Positions 1-8,204 of a stretch of DNA of 64,000 nucleotides are shown here, one piece after another. Every line of letters begins with the position of its first letter. Position 1 is the first letter of the stretch. Location: NCBI RefSeq assembly GCF_017873235.1, contig NZ_JAGGJZ010000007.1:50121-114120 (forward strand), written 5' to 3'. The stretch comes from Clostridium moniliforme. GTDB taxonomy: Bacteria; Bacillota; Clostridia; Clostridiales; Clostridiaceae. The position numbers and the translations under genes are program-made. The notes under the pieces were generated by a model that worked only from the letters and a program-made list of their open reading frames with translations, was not told where the DNA came from and ran no database searches.

Positions 1-732
1 TTTAAATAATTCAAGTTTTTTTATTTCTTCTCTTATACTTTTTCTTTGTTCTTTTTTATTAATAAGTTCATTTTCTTTCTCTAAATTTCTTTCAGAAATT
101 TTATAAGCTTCATACTTTTCTTCTATAACTTTAGAATATCTATTTTTTAATATATCAAGTTCTCCATTTTTTCTTGGAGTTGTAAGTTGTTTTTTACTAT
201 TTTTTAGTTTTTCTATTGCTTTATAAACAGAAACTTCTCCTTCTCCACAACCAAAAACATCTATTATTTTCTCCATAATTTGTTCTTCTTTATCCCTTGA
301 AACTGAAACTCCAAGTTGTGGTATAAATAATGTTTTTATAAATGTATTACTATTTATTCCTAAGAAATATACTCCTGGCTCATCTTTATTTATGTCTTTT
401 ATTTCTTCACCTGTTAATCCATCATAAACAATAGAACTATCATCTTTTTTAGTTCCTCCAAAAGTTCTTTTTATTATATATTCTTTTCCTTTATATTCAA
501 CTAAAAGTTCTCCTTGCATTTTTTCTCCTGAAAAAGGAAGATATTTCTTTCTTAAATTATTTTTATTGCCTCTAGAATTTCCAAATCCAAAAAGCCAAGC
601 TCTTATAAAATTTTGTATTGTACTTTTTCCTTTTTCATTCTCTCCATATATTAAATTAAGTCCTCTTTCAAAATTAATTTGTTTATCAATAATTCCACCA
701 AAAGTCTTTATTCTAGCCTCTTTAATAATCAT
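1..732 (-). CDS. SbcC/YhaN-like AAA ATPase, N-terminal part (runs off window)
   Basis: This open frame starts at an ATG at 730-732 and runs without a stop to the left edge of the window, so only about 244 N-terminal residues are visible. It begins MIIKEARIKTFGGI and carries a Walker A motif, GENEKGKST, near residue 32. This is the layout of SMC-like SbcC/YhaN ATPases, in which an N-terminal nucleotide-binding half is followed by a coiled coil; the Glu/Lys-rich stretch near the edge looks like the start of that coil. The start overlaps the stop of the upstream SbcD-like gene by 11 bp, indicating one operon. The expected role is the ATPase partner of the nuclease in DNA end processing. The family is clear, but YhaN versus classical SbcC cannot be decided without the C-terminus. 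Confidence 0.8.
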   Translation of the reverse strand, partial: MIIKEARIKTFGGIIDKQINFERGLNLIYGENEKGKSTIQNFIRAWLFGFGNSRGNKNNLRKKYLPFSGEKMQGELLVEYKGKEYIIKRTFGGTKKDDSSIVYDGLTGEEIKDINKDEPGVYFLGINSNTFIKTLFIPQLGVSVSRDKEEQIMEKIIDVFGCGEGEVSVYKAIEKLKNSKKQLTTPRKNGELDILKNRYSKVIEEKYEAYKISERNLEKENELINKKEQRKSIREEIKKLELFK

Positions 733-1852
733 CTAAATTCACCTCCTCTTCTTTTAAACTTTGTAAACCTATTTTTAATGCAAGTTCAACTATTTCCTTT
801 TCTTCATCATTTGCATCTATCAATTTTTTCTTTAAATTCTTCACAAAAAGTCCCTTTATTGAATTTTCATTTTCTAAACTATCAATATCTATTTTTATGT
901 TTGTTTTATCTTTAACTTTAACAAAGTAGAAATCATTTGAAAGTTTTTCTTGTAAAATATCCTCATCTATTTTAAAGCTTGCATCTAATTCTCCAATTAG
1001 ATTTAACTTAAATATATCTTTTTTTAAATTTAAATTTTTAAGATCACTTAGTATTTTTCTTTTTATTTCTCTATATCCAAAAAGCCCATTAATATTTACT
1101 TCTTCTTCCATATACTTTCTGATACAAGTTTTTTCAAACCTTAAGTTAACATAATCTTTTCCTATTTCTCCAACTAAAACTCCTTTTTCTCCTAATTCAT
1201 CAAATCCTCTTCCTTGAGGACATCCACTATATGCATAACTAGTTTTTCCAACTCTACAAATCCCACTAAACTTATGTCTATGTCCTAATGCAACATAATC
1301 TAAATCACTCTTTTCAATATCACTAACATATATTGGGTTATATTCATTAGTTGATCCTTCATTAGCAATTTCTCCATGAATCACTAATAAATTTATTAAA
1401 TCATTATCTACATTGATATTCTTAAAAATAGTAGAATTAACATAATTTTCGTTAAATGCCGCACCATAAACACATACCCCTTTATCCTCTAATATAACAT
1501 TCTCCATTTCACCTTTAAAAACATGTACATTATCAGGCCATTCTACTAAATTATAAAATGATTTAAAATTGTAAGGATCATGATTTCCAGGACTTATAAA
1601 TACTTTTGTATCTATTAACCTTTCTAAAGATTCTTTTATAAAAACTAATGTATTTCTACTTAATGTATAATTATCAAATATATCTCCTGCCAAAAGCATT
1701 ATTTCTACTTCTTCTTTATTACATAAATCTATTATTTTACTAAAAACATCTTTTAACTCTTCTTTACTTCTAGTTGATAAATTATTTTTAAACTCTTTAA
1801 AAGGAGTATCAAAATGTATATCTGCACAATGAAGTATTTTTATTTTTTTCAT
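722..1852 (-). CDS. SbcD/YhaO-like DNA repair metallophosphoesterase
   Basis: A 376-residue calcineurin-like phosphoesterase. From its N-terminus it reads KIKILHCADIHFDTPF, then AGDIFD, SPGNHDPYN, VIHGE and ALGHRHK. These are the five metal-binding blocks of the Mre11/SbcD family, which use two metal ions for nuclease activity. I place the start at 1852 because it gives MKKIKILHC directly before the first metal motif and is preceded by AAGGGA at good spacing; an in-frame extension up to 1912 is possible but has no family support. It overlaps the downstream SbcC-like ATPase by 11 bp, so the two probably form an SbcCD-type complex acting on DNA ends. Length fits YhaO-type proteins. The first start of the extension overlaps the terminator of the spore-protein gene, which also argues against it. 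Confidence 0.85.
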   Translation of the reverse strand: MKKIKILHCADIHFDTPFKEFKNNLSTRSKEELKDVFSKIIDLCNKEEVEIMLLAGDIFDNYTLSRNTLVFIKESLERLIDTKVFISPGNHDPYNFKSFYNLVEWPDNVHVFKGEMENVILEDKGVCVYGAAFNENYVNSTIFKNINVDNDLINLLVIHGEIANEGSTNEYNPIYVSDIEKSDLDYVALGHRHKFSGICRVGKTSYAYSGCPQGRGFDELGEKGVLVGEIGKDYVNLRFEKTCIRKYMEEEVNINGLFGYREIKRKILSDLKNLNLKKDIFKLNLIGELDASFKIDEDILQEKLSNDFYFVKVKDKTNIKIDIDSLENENSIKGLFVKNLKKKLIDANDEEKEIVELALKIGLQSLKEEEVNLDDY

Positions 1853-1916
1853 AAATAAATCCCTTCCCATTTCACGAACTTTTGTTCTCATTTTATCATA
1901 TATTTTAAACAAAAAG

Positions 1917-1947
1917 AAAGAGGATGATTTATAAAAATCATCCTCTT
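1917..1947 (-). terminator. Intrinsic terminator after the spore-protein gene
   Basis: A 13-bp stem (1918-1930 pairing with 1935-1947) with a short loop is followed on the minus strand by a T-rich run (TCTTTTTGTTT). It lies about 70 bp beyond the stop of the small acid-soluble protein gene and before the SbcD-like gene. Confidence 0.8.
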
Positions 1948-2017
1948 GGTTTTAGAATACTAATTCTTTTTTGTGGTGTAACTTCCGTAGGTTAATCTTT
2001 AACCATTTAGTAGGTGC

Positions 2018-2203
2018 TTACTTTAGAGAACTTTCGTATTCCTCTACCATTCTTTTAACCATTTCGCCACCTACGGATCCACATTGTCTTGAGCTTAAAT
2101 CTCCATTATAATCTGTAAATGGCACTCCCAATTCCTTTGCTACTTCATTTTTGAATTTGCTTAATCCTTTTTTTGCTTCTGGAACTATTACTCTGTTTGA
2201 CAT
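2018..2203 (-). CDS. Alpha/beta-type small acid-soluble spore protein (Ssp4-like)
   Basis: A 61-residue protein. It has the family blocks FKNEVAKELGV (GPR-protease region) and YNGDLSSRQCGSVGGEMVKRM (split here: YNGDLSSRQ, then CGSVGGEMVKRM), typical of alpha/beta-type spore proteins that coat and protect DNA in dormant spores. Two starts are adjacent, GTG at 2206 and ATG at 2203. AAGGAGG upstream has ideal spacing to the ATG, but the GTG would add one residue. The sequence is more divergent than the usual clostridial Ssp1-3 type (VP instead of VN after ELG, an internal Cys), so it resembles the C. perfringens Ssp4 branch. Counted from the GTG start, residue 36 is Asp. The gene is monocistronic with its own terminator. 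Expression in the forespore under sigma G is expected from the family, but I could not pick out a convincing sigma G promoter. Confidence 0.85.
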   Translation of the reverse strand: MSNRVIVPEAKKGLSKFKNEVAKELGVPFTDYNGDLSSRQCGSVGGEMVKRMVEEYESSLK

Positions 2204-2327
2204 CACTGGTCCCTCCTTAGGCTTACGGTATTGTAAGAAAAATGTTTTTTATTTATCTTACATCTATAGTTTATCCTCTAAGGAAATTTTAATTCATTGT
2301 AATTTAAGGCTTTTTATGAATTTTATT

Positions 2328-2939
2328 CTATATAAAAGCCTTAAATTTATATCCCTGTTCTTTAAGATTTACTACACCTTTTGGTAATTTATTTTTTAAA
2401 TTTTCAGTTAGATTCTTATATTTTTCATCTATTATTATATAAAAAACTGCATCTTGTTTATCTAATTTATTTATATCCTCTTCTCTTTCTATTATTTTTA
2501 AATTATTTTTTTTAAAAATACTTTTTAAATTAAGATATTTAGGTAATACAGTATGTCCATTTTCTTCTATCATTTTTAGATAAGGCTTGTTTTTATCTAA
2601 AATATCATCGTTTTCTATAAAGGTTAATTTTATATTTAAATCCTTTGCTGTATGTAATACTTTGTTTATATTATTTTTTAAACATCCATTTTTAGCTTCA
2701 ACTATAATATAACCTTTAGAATCATCTTTATTTACTAAAGATGTTATAGATTGATAATCTACATCTAATATAGTATTTACTACATCACTAATTCCATTTT
2801 GATTATTAGTGATAGACTCTTTATTTGGTTCTATAACCTTCTTTTGATTTTTTAAATTAAATAGTGTTAAAAATAAGCAAATAATAATAACTATAAGAAT
2901 TGAAATAATGATTTTGAATTTTTTATTTTTATTCTCCAT
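2328..2939 (-). CDS. Membrane-anchored protein, possible degenerate polysaccharide-deacetylase fold
   Basis: A 203-residue protein not firmly recognised. Residues about 9-29 form one hydrophobic segment (IIISILIVIIICLFLTLF), followed by a polar linker, so it is probably anchored by its N-terminus with the rest outside. Residues about 85-135 (TAKDLNIKLTFIE, then KMIEENGHTVLPKYL) are spaced like the start of a NodB/polysaccharide-deacetylase barrel, where LLKKYNIKATFF is followed by an EEGHEIGNH-type motif. The metal-binding Asp and the His pair are absent, so if related it would be catalytically dead. It is monocistronic: the next upstream gene is a tRNA, and a spore-protein gene lies downstream. 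A sporulation or envelope role is only a guess. Confidence 0.45.
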   Translation of the reverse strand: MENKNKKFKIIISILIVIIICLFLTLFNLKNQKKVIEPNKESITNNQNGISDVVNTILDVDYQSITSLVNKDDSKGYIIVEAKNGCLKNNINKVLHTAKDLNIKLTFIENDDILDKNKPYLKMIEENGHTVLPKYLNLKSIFKKNNLKIIEREEDINKLDKQDAVFYIIIDEKYKNLTENLKNKLPKGVVNLKEQGYKFKAFI

Positions 2940-3142
2940 TTTTCTCCTCCTATCATGTTTCTTATATCTAAATTATAACATATTTTTTAAAAAATTATTA
3001 ATAAATTTACTTTTTTATTAAATTATTTCTTTTATCCTTTATTTTTTAGGAATATTTATGAAATCAGTAAAATTTTATAACTTAATTTAAGTTTTTTTGT
3101 GTTTTTTTAAATTTTTGATATATTAGAATATTATTTTTGCAA
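2940..3142. other. AT-rich intergenic stretch without a gene
   Basis: No open frame with a credible ribosome site and no structured GC-rich element is visible. It probably carries only the promoter of the leftward anchored-protein gene, whose ribosome site (AGGAGGAGAAA) lies just before its ATG. Confidence 0.6.
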
Positions 3143-3186
3143 TAAAAAAATAAGATTATAAATAATATTTTATAATCTTATTTTTA
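3143..3186. terminator. A-tract/hairpin/T-tract element
   Basis: AATAAGATTATAA pairs with TTATAATCTTATT around a short loop, with an A-run on the left and a T-run on the right, so it could terminate in either direction. No rightward gene ends here, so its real client is unclear; it would insulate the leftward gene at 2939 from the tRNA-Trp transcript. Confidence 0.5.
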
Positions 3187-3223
3187 TTTAACCCTAAAAA
3201 TATATATTTTTTGTAAATTAATA

Positions 3224-3261
3224 AATAAAAAAACACTTGATAATATACTATCAAGTGTTTT
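3224..3261 (-). terminator. Terminator immediately after tRNA-Trp
   Basis: An ACACTTGATA/TATCAAGTGT hairpin followed on the minus strand by a run of seven T. It begins directly after the encoded CCA end of the tRNA. Confidence 0.8.
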
Positions 3262-3337
3262 TGGCAGGGGCACTAGGACTTGAACCCAGAACCAATGGTT
3301 TTGGAGACCACTACTCTACCAATTGAGCCATACCCCT
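3262..3337 (-). tRNA. tRNA-Trp (anticodon CCA)
   Basis: A 76-nt cloverleaf with acceptor stem AGGGGTA/TGCCCCT, TTCAAGT in the T-loop region, anticodon loop CTCCAAA giving CCA, and an encoded 3' CCA. The identical 76-nt sequence occurs again at 24595-24670. Confidence 0.93.
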
Positions 3338-3491
3338 AAGACGTTTTTTATTTTATCATATTTTTTTACATTATGTCAACTATTTTTTATTTACATACAT
3401 TATTGTTAATTTTTAATTTTTAGATTATAATATATTAAAAATATTTTGATTATCAAAATATTTAAAATTCAAATTAAACGAGGTGGATTTA

Positions 3492-4559
3492 ATGAATATA
3501 AAACCTTTAAAAATAGGAAACTTAACATCTAGATTACCTATAATACAAGGTGGAATGGGTGTTGGTGTTTCTCTTTCAAATTTAGCTTCAGCAGTTACAA
3601 ACTCCGGTGGTATAGGTATTATTTCTTCTGCTCAAATTGGATTTAAAGAAGATGACTTTGAAACTAATCCTCTAGAAGCTAATCTTAGAGCATTAAAAAA
3701 ACATATAAAACTTGCAAAAGAAAAATGTAATAATGGAATAATTGGCGTAAATGTTATGGTTGCAACAAATGAATATGCCAAATATATAAAAACTGCTATA
3801 GAATCTGGAATAGATATTATTATATCTGGAGCTGGAATGACTACTATGCTTCCTAAAATTGCAAAAGGAAGTAAAGTAAAACTAGCTCCTATAGTATCTT
3901 CATTAAAAGGAGCTAAAGTTATACTAAAATTATGGGATAAACACGATAAAACAACTCCTGATATGATTGTAGTTGAAGGTCCTAAAGCTGGTGGACATTT
4001 AGGATTTAAAAAAGAAAATTTATCTGAAGCTTCAAAAAATTTTGATGCTGAAATAGTAGAAATAATAAACCATGTAAAAGAATATGAAAAAAAATATGAT
4101 AAAGAAATACCTGTTATTGCAGCAGGAGGAATTTTTTTTGGAAAGGATATAGCTAAATATTTATCATTTGGTGCTTCTGGAGTTCAGATGGCAACGAGGT
4201 TTGTTGCCACAGAAGAATGTGATGCTTCTAAAGCTTTTAAAAATTCTTATATTAATGCAACTGCTGATGATGTTGGAATTATAAAAAGTCCTGTTGGTAT
4301 GCCTGGAAGAGCTATAATTAATCCATTTATAAAAAAAACCTTTAAAGGAAATATTAAAGTTTCGAAATGCCTTAATTGTTTAATTCCTTGTAATCCTTCA
4401 AAAACTCCATATTGCATAACTGAAGCTCTTATAAATGCAGTAAATGGTGATATAGATAATGGCCTTATATTCTGTGGCGAAAATGTAAGTAAAATAAAAG
4501 AAATAACAACTGTAGAAAAACTCATGAAAGAATTAGAAAATGAAATTAAAATATTATAA
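3492..4559 (+). CDS. NAD(P)H-dependent flavin oxidoreductase / nitronate monooxygenase family
   Basis: A 355-residue FMN-binding TIM-barrel protein of the 2-nitropropane dioxygenase family. Visible blocks are LPIIQGGMGVGVS at the N-terminus, GVNVMVATNEY, IISGAGM, VEGPKAGGHLGF (the His of GGH is the usual catalytic base), PVIAAGGIF and GASGVQMATRF, the phosphate-binding end. A C-terminal tail carries a cysteine cluster, CLNCLIPCNPSKTPYC, typical of the roughly 355-residue clostridial subgroup and absent from FabK enoyl-ACP reductases. I start at ATG 3492, preceded by GAGGTGG; an in-frame GTG at 3483 lies inside that ribosome site. The gene is monocistronic, with a strong terminator after it. 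Oxidation of alkyl nitronates is the family reaction; the physiological substrate is not known from sequence. Confidence 0.85.
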   Translation: MNIKPLKIGNLTSRLPIIQGGMGVGVSLSNLASAVTNSGGIGIISSAQIGFKEDDFETNPLEANLRALKKHIKLAKEKCNNGIIGVNVMVATNEYAKYIKTAIESGIDIIISGAGMTTMLPKIAKGSKVKLAPIVSSLKGAKVILKLWDKHDKTTPDMIVVEGPKAGGHLGFKKENLSEASKNFDAEIVEIINHVKEYEKKYDKEIPVIAAGGIFFGKDIAKYLSFGASGVQMATRFVATEECDASKAFKNSYINATADDVGIIKSPVGMPGRAIINPFIKKTFKGNIKVSKCLNCLIPCNPSKTPYCITEALINAVNGDIDNGLIFCGENVSKIKEITTVEKLMKELENEIKIL

Positions 4560-4560
4560 A

Positions 4561-4600
4561 AAATAGGTATTTAGATTGTTTATCTAAATACCTATTTTTC
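4561..4600 (+). terminator. Terminator after the nitronate monooxygenase gene
   Basis: A 15-bp stem (4561-4575 with 4583-4597) followed by TTTTT. It also lies at the 3' side of the converging small membrane-protein gene. Confidence 0.85.
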
Positions 4601-4601
4601 C

Positions 4602-4922
4602 TTATATACTTTTATTTAATTTTTTAGAATTTTTATCTTGCCTTAAATAATCATCTATTAAATATAATTTGTTATCTTTAAATCTTTCTGATTTTTCTTT
4701 ACTAGAAAATTCTAAATCATCTATAACCTTTATACTTAAATCTAATAAATTCTTACTTTCTTTAGCGCCACCATACTTTAAATCTTTATTTATATTATTA
4801 TCTAAAACAATACTTACATTTGAAATATTTTTTATTATATTTTTATTACAACAAATAAATCTAAACCCTATTATAATAATCGGTAATAACATCAAAGTCA
4901 TAAACTTCTTAAACACTACCAT
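4602..4922 (-). CDS. Small hypothetical protein with N-terminal hydrophobic segment
   Basis: A 106-residue protein I do not recognise. Residues 4-24 are hydrophobic (FKKFMTLMLLPIIIIGFRFI), followed by a Cys-Cys pair, so it is either membrane-anchored or exported; the CC lies too far from a normal lipobox to call it a lipoprotein. The remainder is charged and Lys/Asp rich, without a known motif. AGAGGTGAT before the ATG is a reasonable ribosome site, and the frame ends tidily at the converging terminator, which supports a real gene. No operon partner: the M42 peptidase gene upstream ends 120 bp away. Confidence 0.55.
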   Translation of the reverse strand: MVVFKKFMTLMLLPIIIIGFRFICCNKNIIKNISNVSIVLDNNINKDLKYGGAKESKNLLDLSIKVIDDLEFSSKEKSERFKDNKLYLIDDYLRQDKNSKKLNKSI

Positions 4923-5042
4923 GGCATCACCTCTTACAATTGTTTATTTTTATTTATTGTAATCCATTGTATAAATTTTTCAATGTAATTTATAATATTG
5001 TAAGAAATTTTAAATAATATTTTGTAATAAAATCTTAAATTA

Positions 5043-6080
5043 TTATTTTGTTAAATATAAATAGATTAGTTTCATAGTATTTTCTAAAGCACTATAATGT
5101 GTTCTTTCCATTCCATGAGAAGCATGTACTCCTGGTCCAATTAAAGCTCCTCTTATATTATTTCCTGCTGTAAGTGCAGCTCCAACATCAGAACCATATC
5201 TTGGATATATGTCTATTGCATAACTTAATCCATTTTCTTTTGCAAGATTAACAAGGTCTGTTGTCATATTGTAATCATAAGGTCCGCCTGAATCTTTTGC
5301 ACATATTGAAACATCATATTCACTACAATTTAAGTCATCACCAATACATCCCATATCTACAGATAAAAGTTCTGTTATATCTTGTGGAATATATGATGAA
5401 CCATGTCCAACTTCCTCATAAGTAGATATAAAGAATTTAGTTTTATAACTTGGTACAATATGTTCTCTCTTAAATAACTCTAAAATAGATAAAAGACATG
5501 TAACGCTTCCTTTATCATCAATAAATCTTGATTTAATAAATCCACTTTCTGTTATTGTAGTTTTTGGATCTATAAATACAAAATCACCAGCCTCAATTCC
5601 AAGTGCTTTAACATCATCTTTATTTTTAACTACTTCATCTATTCTAATTTCCATATTTTCTGGAGTTCTCTTTTTTGTAGATGCATCTTCATAAACATGA
5701 ATAGCTGCACTTTCACTTAAAAATGTACCTGTATATTTCTTTCCATCTCTAGTTCTTATAGTACAATATTCACTATCTAAAGTTGGTACAATAGGTCCTC
5801 CAAGTAGTGTAAATTTAAGAGTTCCCTTTGATGTAATTGATCTTACCATAGCTCCTAAAGTATCAACATGAGATGAAAGACCTATAACCTTTTCATCACT
5901 TTTACCATCAATAGTAATTACTCCACACCCTTTATTTGTTCTTTCAAACTTATATCCTAGAGAATGAACTTTTTCCTCAATTAAGTCCATTATCTCAAAA
6001 CAGAATCCAGTTGGGCTATTGAATTTTAATATTTCTTGTGCAGTATTTAATACATACTCCTTATTAATGTTAATCTCCAT
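5043..6080 (-). CDS. M42-family aminopeptidase (FrvX/glutamyl aminopeptidase type)
   Basis: A 345-residue co-catalytic metallopeptidase. Metal and catalytic blocks are in order: SSHVDTLGAMV (first metal His and Asp), SRFIDDKGSV (bridging Asp), STYEEVGHGSS (catalytic Glu-Glu) and a C-terminal HASHGMERTHYSAL (last His ligand). An inserted beta domain lies between the first and second blocks, as in tetrahedral TET/FrvX peptidases, which trim peptides in the cytoplasm. The length is normal. The start ATG at 6080 follows AGGAGAGAGT. The gene stands about 80 bp downstream of the Gfo/Idh/MocA oxidoreductase gene and may share its transcript. Exact residue specificity cannot be read from sequence. 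Confidence 0.88.
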   Translation of the reverse strand: MEININKEYVLNTAQEILKFNSPTGFCFEIMDLIEEKVHSLGYKFERTNKGCGVITIDGKSDEKVIGLSSHVDTLGAMVRSITSKGTLKFTLLGGPIVPTLDSEYCTIRTRDGKKYTGTFLSESAAIHVYEDASTKKRTPENMEIRIDEVVKNKDDVKALGIEAGDFVFIDPKTTITESGFIKSRFIDDKGSVTCLLSILELFKREHIVPSYKTKFFISTYEEVGHGSSYIPQDITELLSVDMGCIGDDLNCSEYDVSICAKDSGGPYDYNMTTDLVNLAKENGLSYAIDIYPRYGSDVGAALTAGNNIRGALIGPGVHASHGMERTHYSALENTMKLIYLYLTK

Positions 6081-6158
6081 AAAACTCTCTCCTTTTTTCT
6101 ATTAATTTAGTATATTTATACTAATTTTAAGCATTGTTATTTTATAATTTTTATACCA

Positions 6159-7148
6159 TTAGTTAAAATCTGCTGGAAATTCTAGTCCTATTTGAGATCT
6201 TATTTTATCCATTAATTCAATTGCTATTAATGAATTTTTATGTGAATTTTTCATTGAATCTATTTCGTTATTATTGATAACATTTATAAATTCATCTAAT
6301 TCGTAATACATATCATCTTCTCTTTGTTTTATAGAAATAACTTCTTCTTTTCCATTTCTATAAATAATTTTGACATTTTTAAATAATATACTATCTATTA
6401 ATATAGTTCCATCTTCTCCTTGGATTTCTAGTGGTAATTTTGAATCACTTATCTTAGAGTACATTATTAAGCCACTAGTATCACCATAGCTAACCATAGC
6501 TGTTCCTTGCCCATCAATTCCGTTTTCTAAAAATACAGCTTGACTTACAATTCCATTTGGTTTTCCAAAGAGTGCAATCATAGGATGTATACAATAAACA
6601 CCTATATCCATAAGAGCTCCATTTGAAAGTTCTCTCTTAAAAGCATTAAGAATAATTCCTTCTTTATACTTATCATATCTTGAAGAATATTGACAATATG
6701 ATGCAAAATATCTTCTTATTTTTCCTATCTTATGTAAATTTTCTTTTACTCTTAAGAAGTTAGGTAGAACAGTAATTCTCATAGCTTCCATTAAGAGTAC
6801 TCCCTTTTCTTCTGCTAAGGATGTCATTTTTTTAACTTCTCTAAGGTTTGATGCCATAGGTTTTTCGCATAATACATGCTTATTATTTTTTATGCACATA
6901 ATTGCTTGTGATGAATGTAATGAATTAGGTGATGCTATATATACAGCATCTATATCTTCACATTTACTAAAACTTTCTAAGTTATCAAAGAATTTTTTTG
7001 CTCCATATTTTTCACCAAAATCTTTTGCCTTTTCTAAGATTCTTGAATACATTGCTACAAGCTCAAAGTTTTCATGAGTTAATGCTGCTTTTAAAAAATT
7101 ATCAACAATTTTTCCCGTACCTATAACTCCAAATCTTATTTTTTTCAT
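6159..7148 (-). CDS. Gfo/Idh/MocA-family NAD(P)-dependent oxidoreductase
   Basis: A 329-residue protein with the N-terminal Rossmann signature FGVIGTGKIVDNF, then AVYIASPNSLHSSQA and the family block HVLCEKPMASNLRE (EKP lysine), followed by the alpha/beta substrate domain with SNGALMDIGVYCIHP. Members oxidise or reduce sugar alcohols, amino sugars and related cyclic substrates; the substrate here is not predictable. I choose ATG 7148, because AAAGGTGG lies 8 bases upstream and the protein then begins MKKIRFG as in relatives; an in-frame start 12 bases further up would bury the ribosome site. It is 26 bp downstream of the universal stress protein gene on the same strand, so co-transcription is likely. 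Confidence 0.87.
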   Translation of the reverse strand: MKKIRFGVIGTGKIVDNFLKAALTHENFELVAMYSRILEKAKDFGEKYGAKKFFDNLESFSKCEDIDAVYIASPNSLHSSQAIMCIKNNKHVLCEKPMASNLREVKKMTSLAEEKGVLLMEAMRITVLPNFLRVKENLHKIGKIRRYFASYCQYSSRYDKYKEGIILNAFKRELSNGALMDIGVYCIHPMIALFGKPNGIVSQAVFLENGIDGQGTAMVSYGDTSGLIMYSKISDSKLPLEIQGEDGTILIDSILFKNVKIIYRNGKEEVISIKQREDDMYYELDEFINVINNNEIDSMKNSHKNSLIAIELMDKIRSQIGLEFPADFN

Positions 7149-7174
7149 TAATACTACCACCTTTAAAATTTATT

Positions 7175-7591
7175 TTAATAAACTTCAGGAATTATTATCA
7201 TTACACATTTTGCTCTTTTTACTACATGAGCAGTTACTGAACCTACAAGGGCAGTAAATTTCTTTCTTGTATTCTTTGCCATAAGTATAATATCTATATC
7301 ATTTTCTTCTGCATATCTTACTATTTCATCTCCTGCATATCCAAATGAAAATTCCTTCTTGCAGTCAAACTCTTCTATTTTTTCTTTTACGTTATTTAAT
7401 ATTCTCTTTCCAATTGCTTCAGCATCTTTTACCTCTTCTGATACTGCCATTCCATTTACAAAAACTATTTCTCTTACATGCATTAATACTACTTCAACCT
7501 CTTCTGGTTTAAAGTTATCTTTTAAATAATTTAATGATATTAAGCTTCTATCACTACCATCTATTGGAATTAATATTTTTTTCTTTTTCAT
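7175..7591 (-). CDS. Universal stress protein (UspA family)
   Basis: A 138-residue single-domain Usp. It starts KKKILIPIDGSDRSLISLNYL, the first strand and loop of the fold, and ends with the nucleotide-loop region LVGSVTAHVVKRAKCVMIII, matching the G-2X-G-9X-G(S/T) ATP-binding pattern in shortened form (GSVTAHVV). These proteins form dimers, often bind ATP and are induced by stress or stationary phase. It lies directly upstream of the Gfo/Idh/MocA gene and downstream of the microcompartment operon, from which it is separated by a terminator, so it probably has its own promoter in 7592-7800. Confidence 0.88.
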   Translation of the reverse strand: MKKKKILIPIDGSDRSLISLNYLKDNFKPEEVEVVLMHVREIVFVNGMAVSEEVKDAEAIGKRILNNVKEKIEEFDCKKEFSFGYAGDEIVRYAEENDIDIILMAKNTRKKFTALVGSVTAHVVKRAKCVMIIIPEVY

Positions 7592-7816
7592 AATTTTACA
7601 CCCTCTCTTTTATATATTTTTCTATAATATATAGTATACATTAATAGTCTTAATTAAATATATACTAAATAATTTTATACTAACAATTAAAATTAATTTT
7701 AAAAAGTATTAATTTACATACTATTTCCTATATTATACATCTTATATTATTATTTATGTTTAATAGTATTATTATTTAATATATTGTTTAAAATACTAAT
7801 TAAATAAATTAAATCT

Positions 7817-7858
7817 AAAAAAAAATCTCAAGGCAGATTATATATGCCTTGAGATTTT
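7817..7858 (-). terminator. Terminator at the end of the microcompartment operon
   Basis: A 14-bp stem (7822-7835 with 7845-7858) followed on the minus strand by a run of nine T. It closes the long operon whose last gene ends at 7874. The 260-bp stretch between 7592 and 7816 is plain AT-rich DNA without a gene. Confidence 0.88.
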
Positions 7859-7873
7859 AATAATTTATATTTC

Positions 7874-8167
7874 TTATTTATCTTCCTTTGCAGCTGAAGT
7901 TGGAAGTATTACTTCAACTTCTGAATGTGGTCTTGGGATAACATGTACAGAAACTAATTCTCCAACTCTTTGTGCAGCAGCAGCTCCAGCATCTGTAGCA
8001 GCTTTAACAGCTCCAACATCTCCTCTAACCATAACAGTTACAAGACCTCCACCTACATATTCTTTTCCTATTAAATATACATTTGCAGCCTTAACCATTG
8101 CATCTGCAGCCTCTATTGATCCTACTAATCCTTTTGTTTCAATCATTCCTAAAGCATCATATTTCAT
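7874..8167 (-). CDS. Microcompartment shell protein, BMC-H (PduA/EutM type)
   Basis: A 97-residue canonical single BMC domain: [80 protein letters not shown] and a short tail with PHSEVEVIL. Such proteins form flat hexamers that tile the facets, with a central pore for small polar metabolites. The pore loop is the region after the GGGL strand, as in PduA/EutM. It is the last gene of the operon, after pduL, and is the shortest and most canonical of the shell proteins in the locus, so probably a main facet component. Confidence 0.93.
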   Translation of the reverse strand: MKYDALGMIETKGLVGSIEAADAMVKAANVYLIGKEYVGGGLVTVMVRGDVGAVKAATDAGAAAAQRVGELVSVHVIPRPHSEVEVILPTSAAKEDK

Positions 8168-8204
8168 TTTAAAATCCTCCTAAAATCTTTTTTATTTTTA
8201 TTTA

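Noticed and set aside
3492..4559. FabK-type enoyl-ACP reductase
   Set aside because: The protein has a C-terminal Cys cluster and is longer than FabK, and no fatty-acid genes are near.
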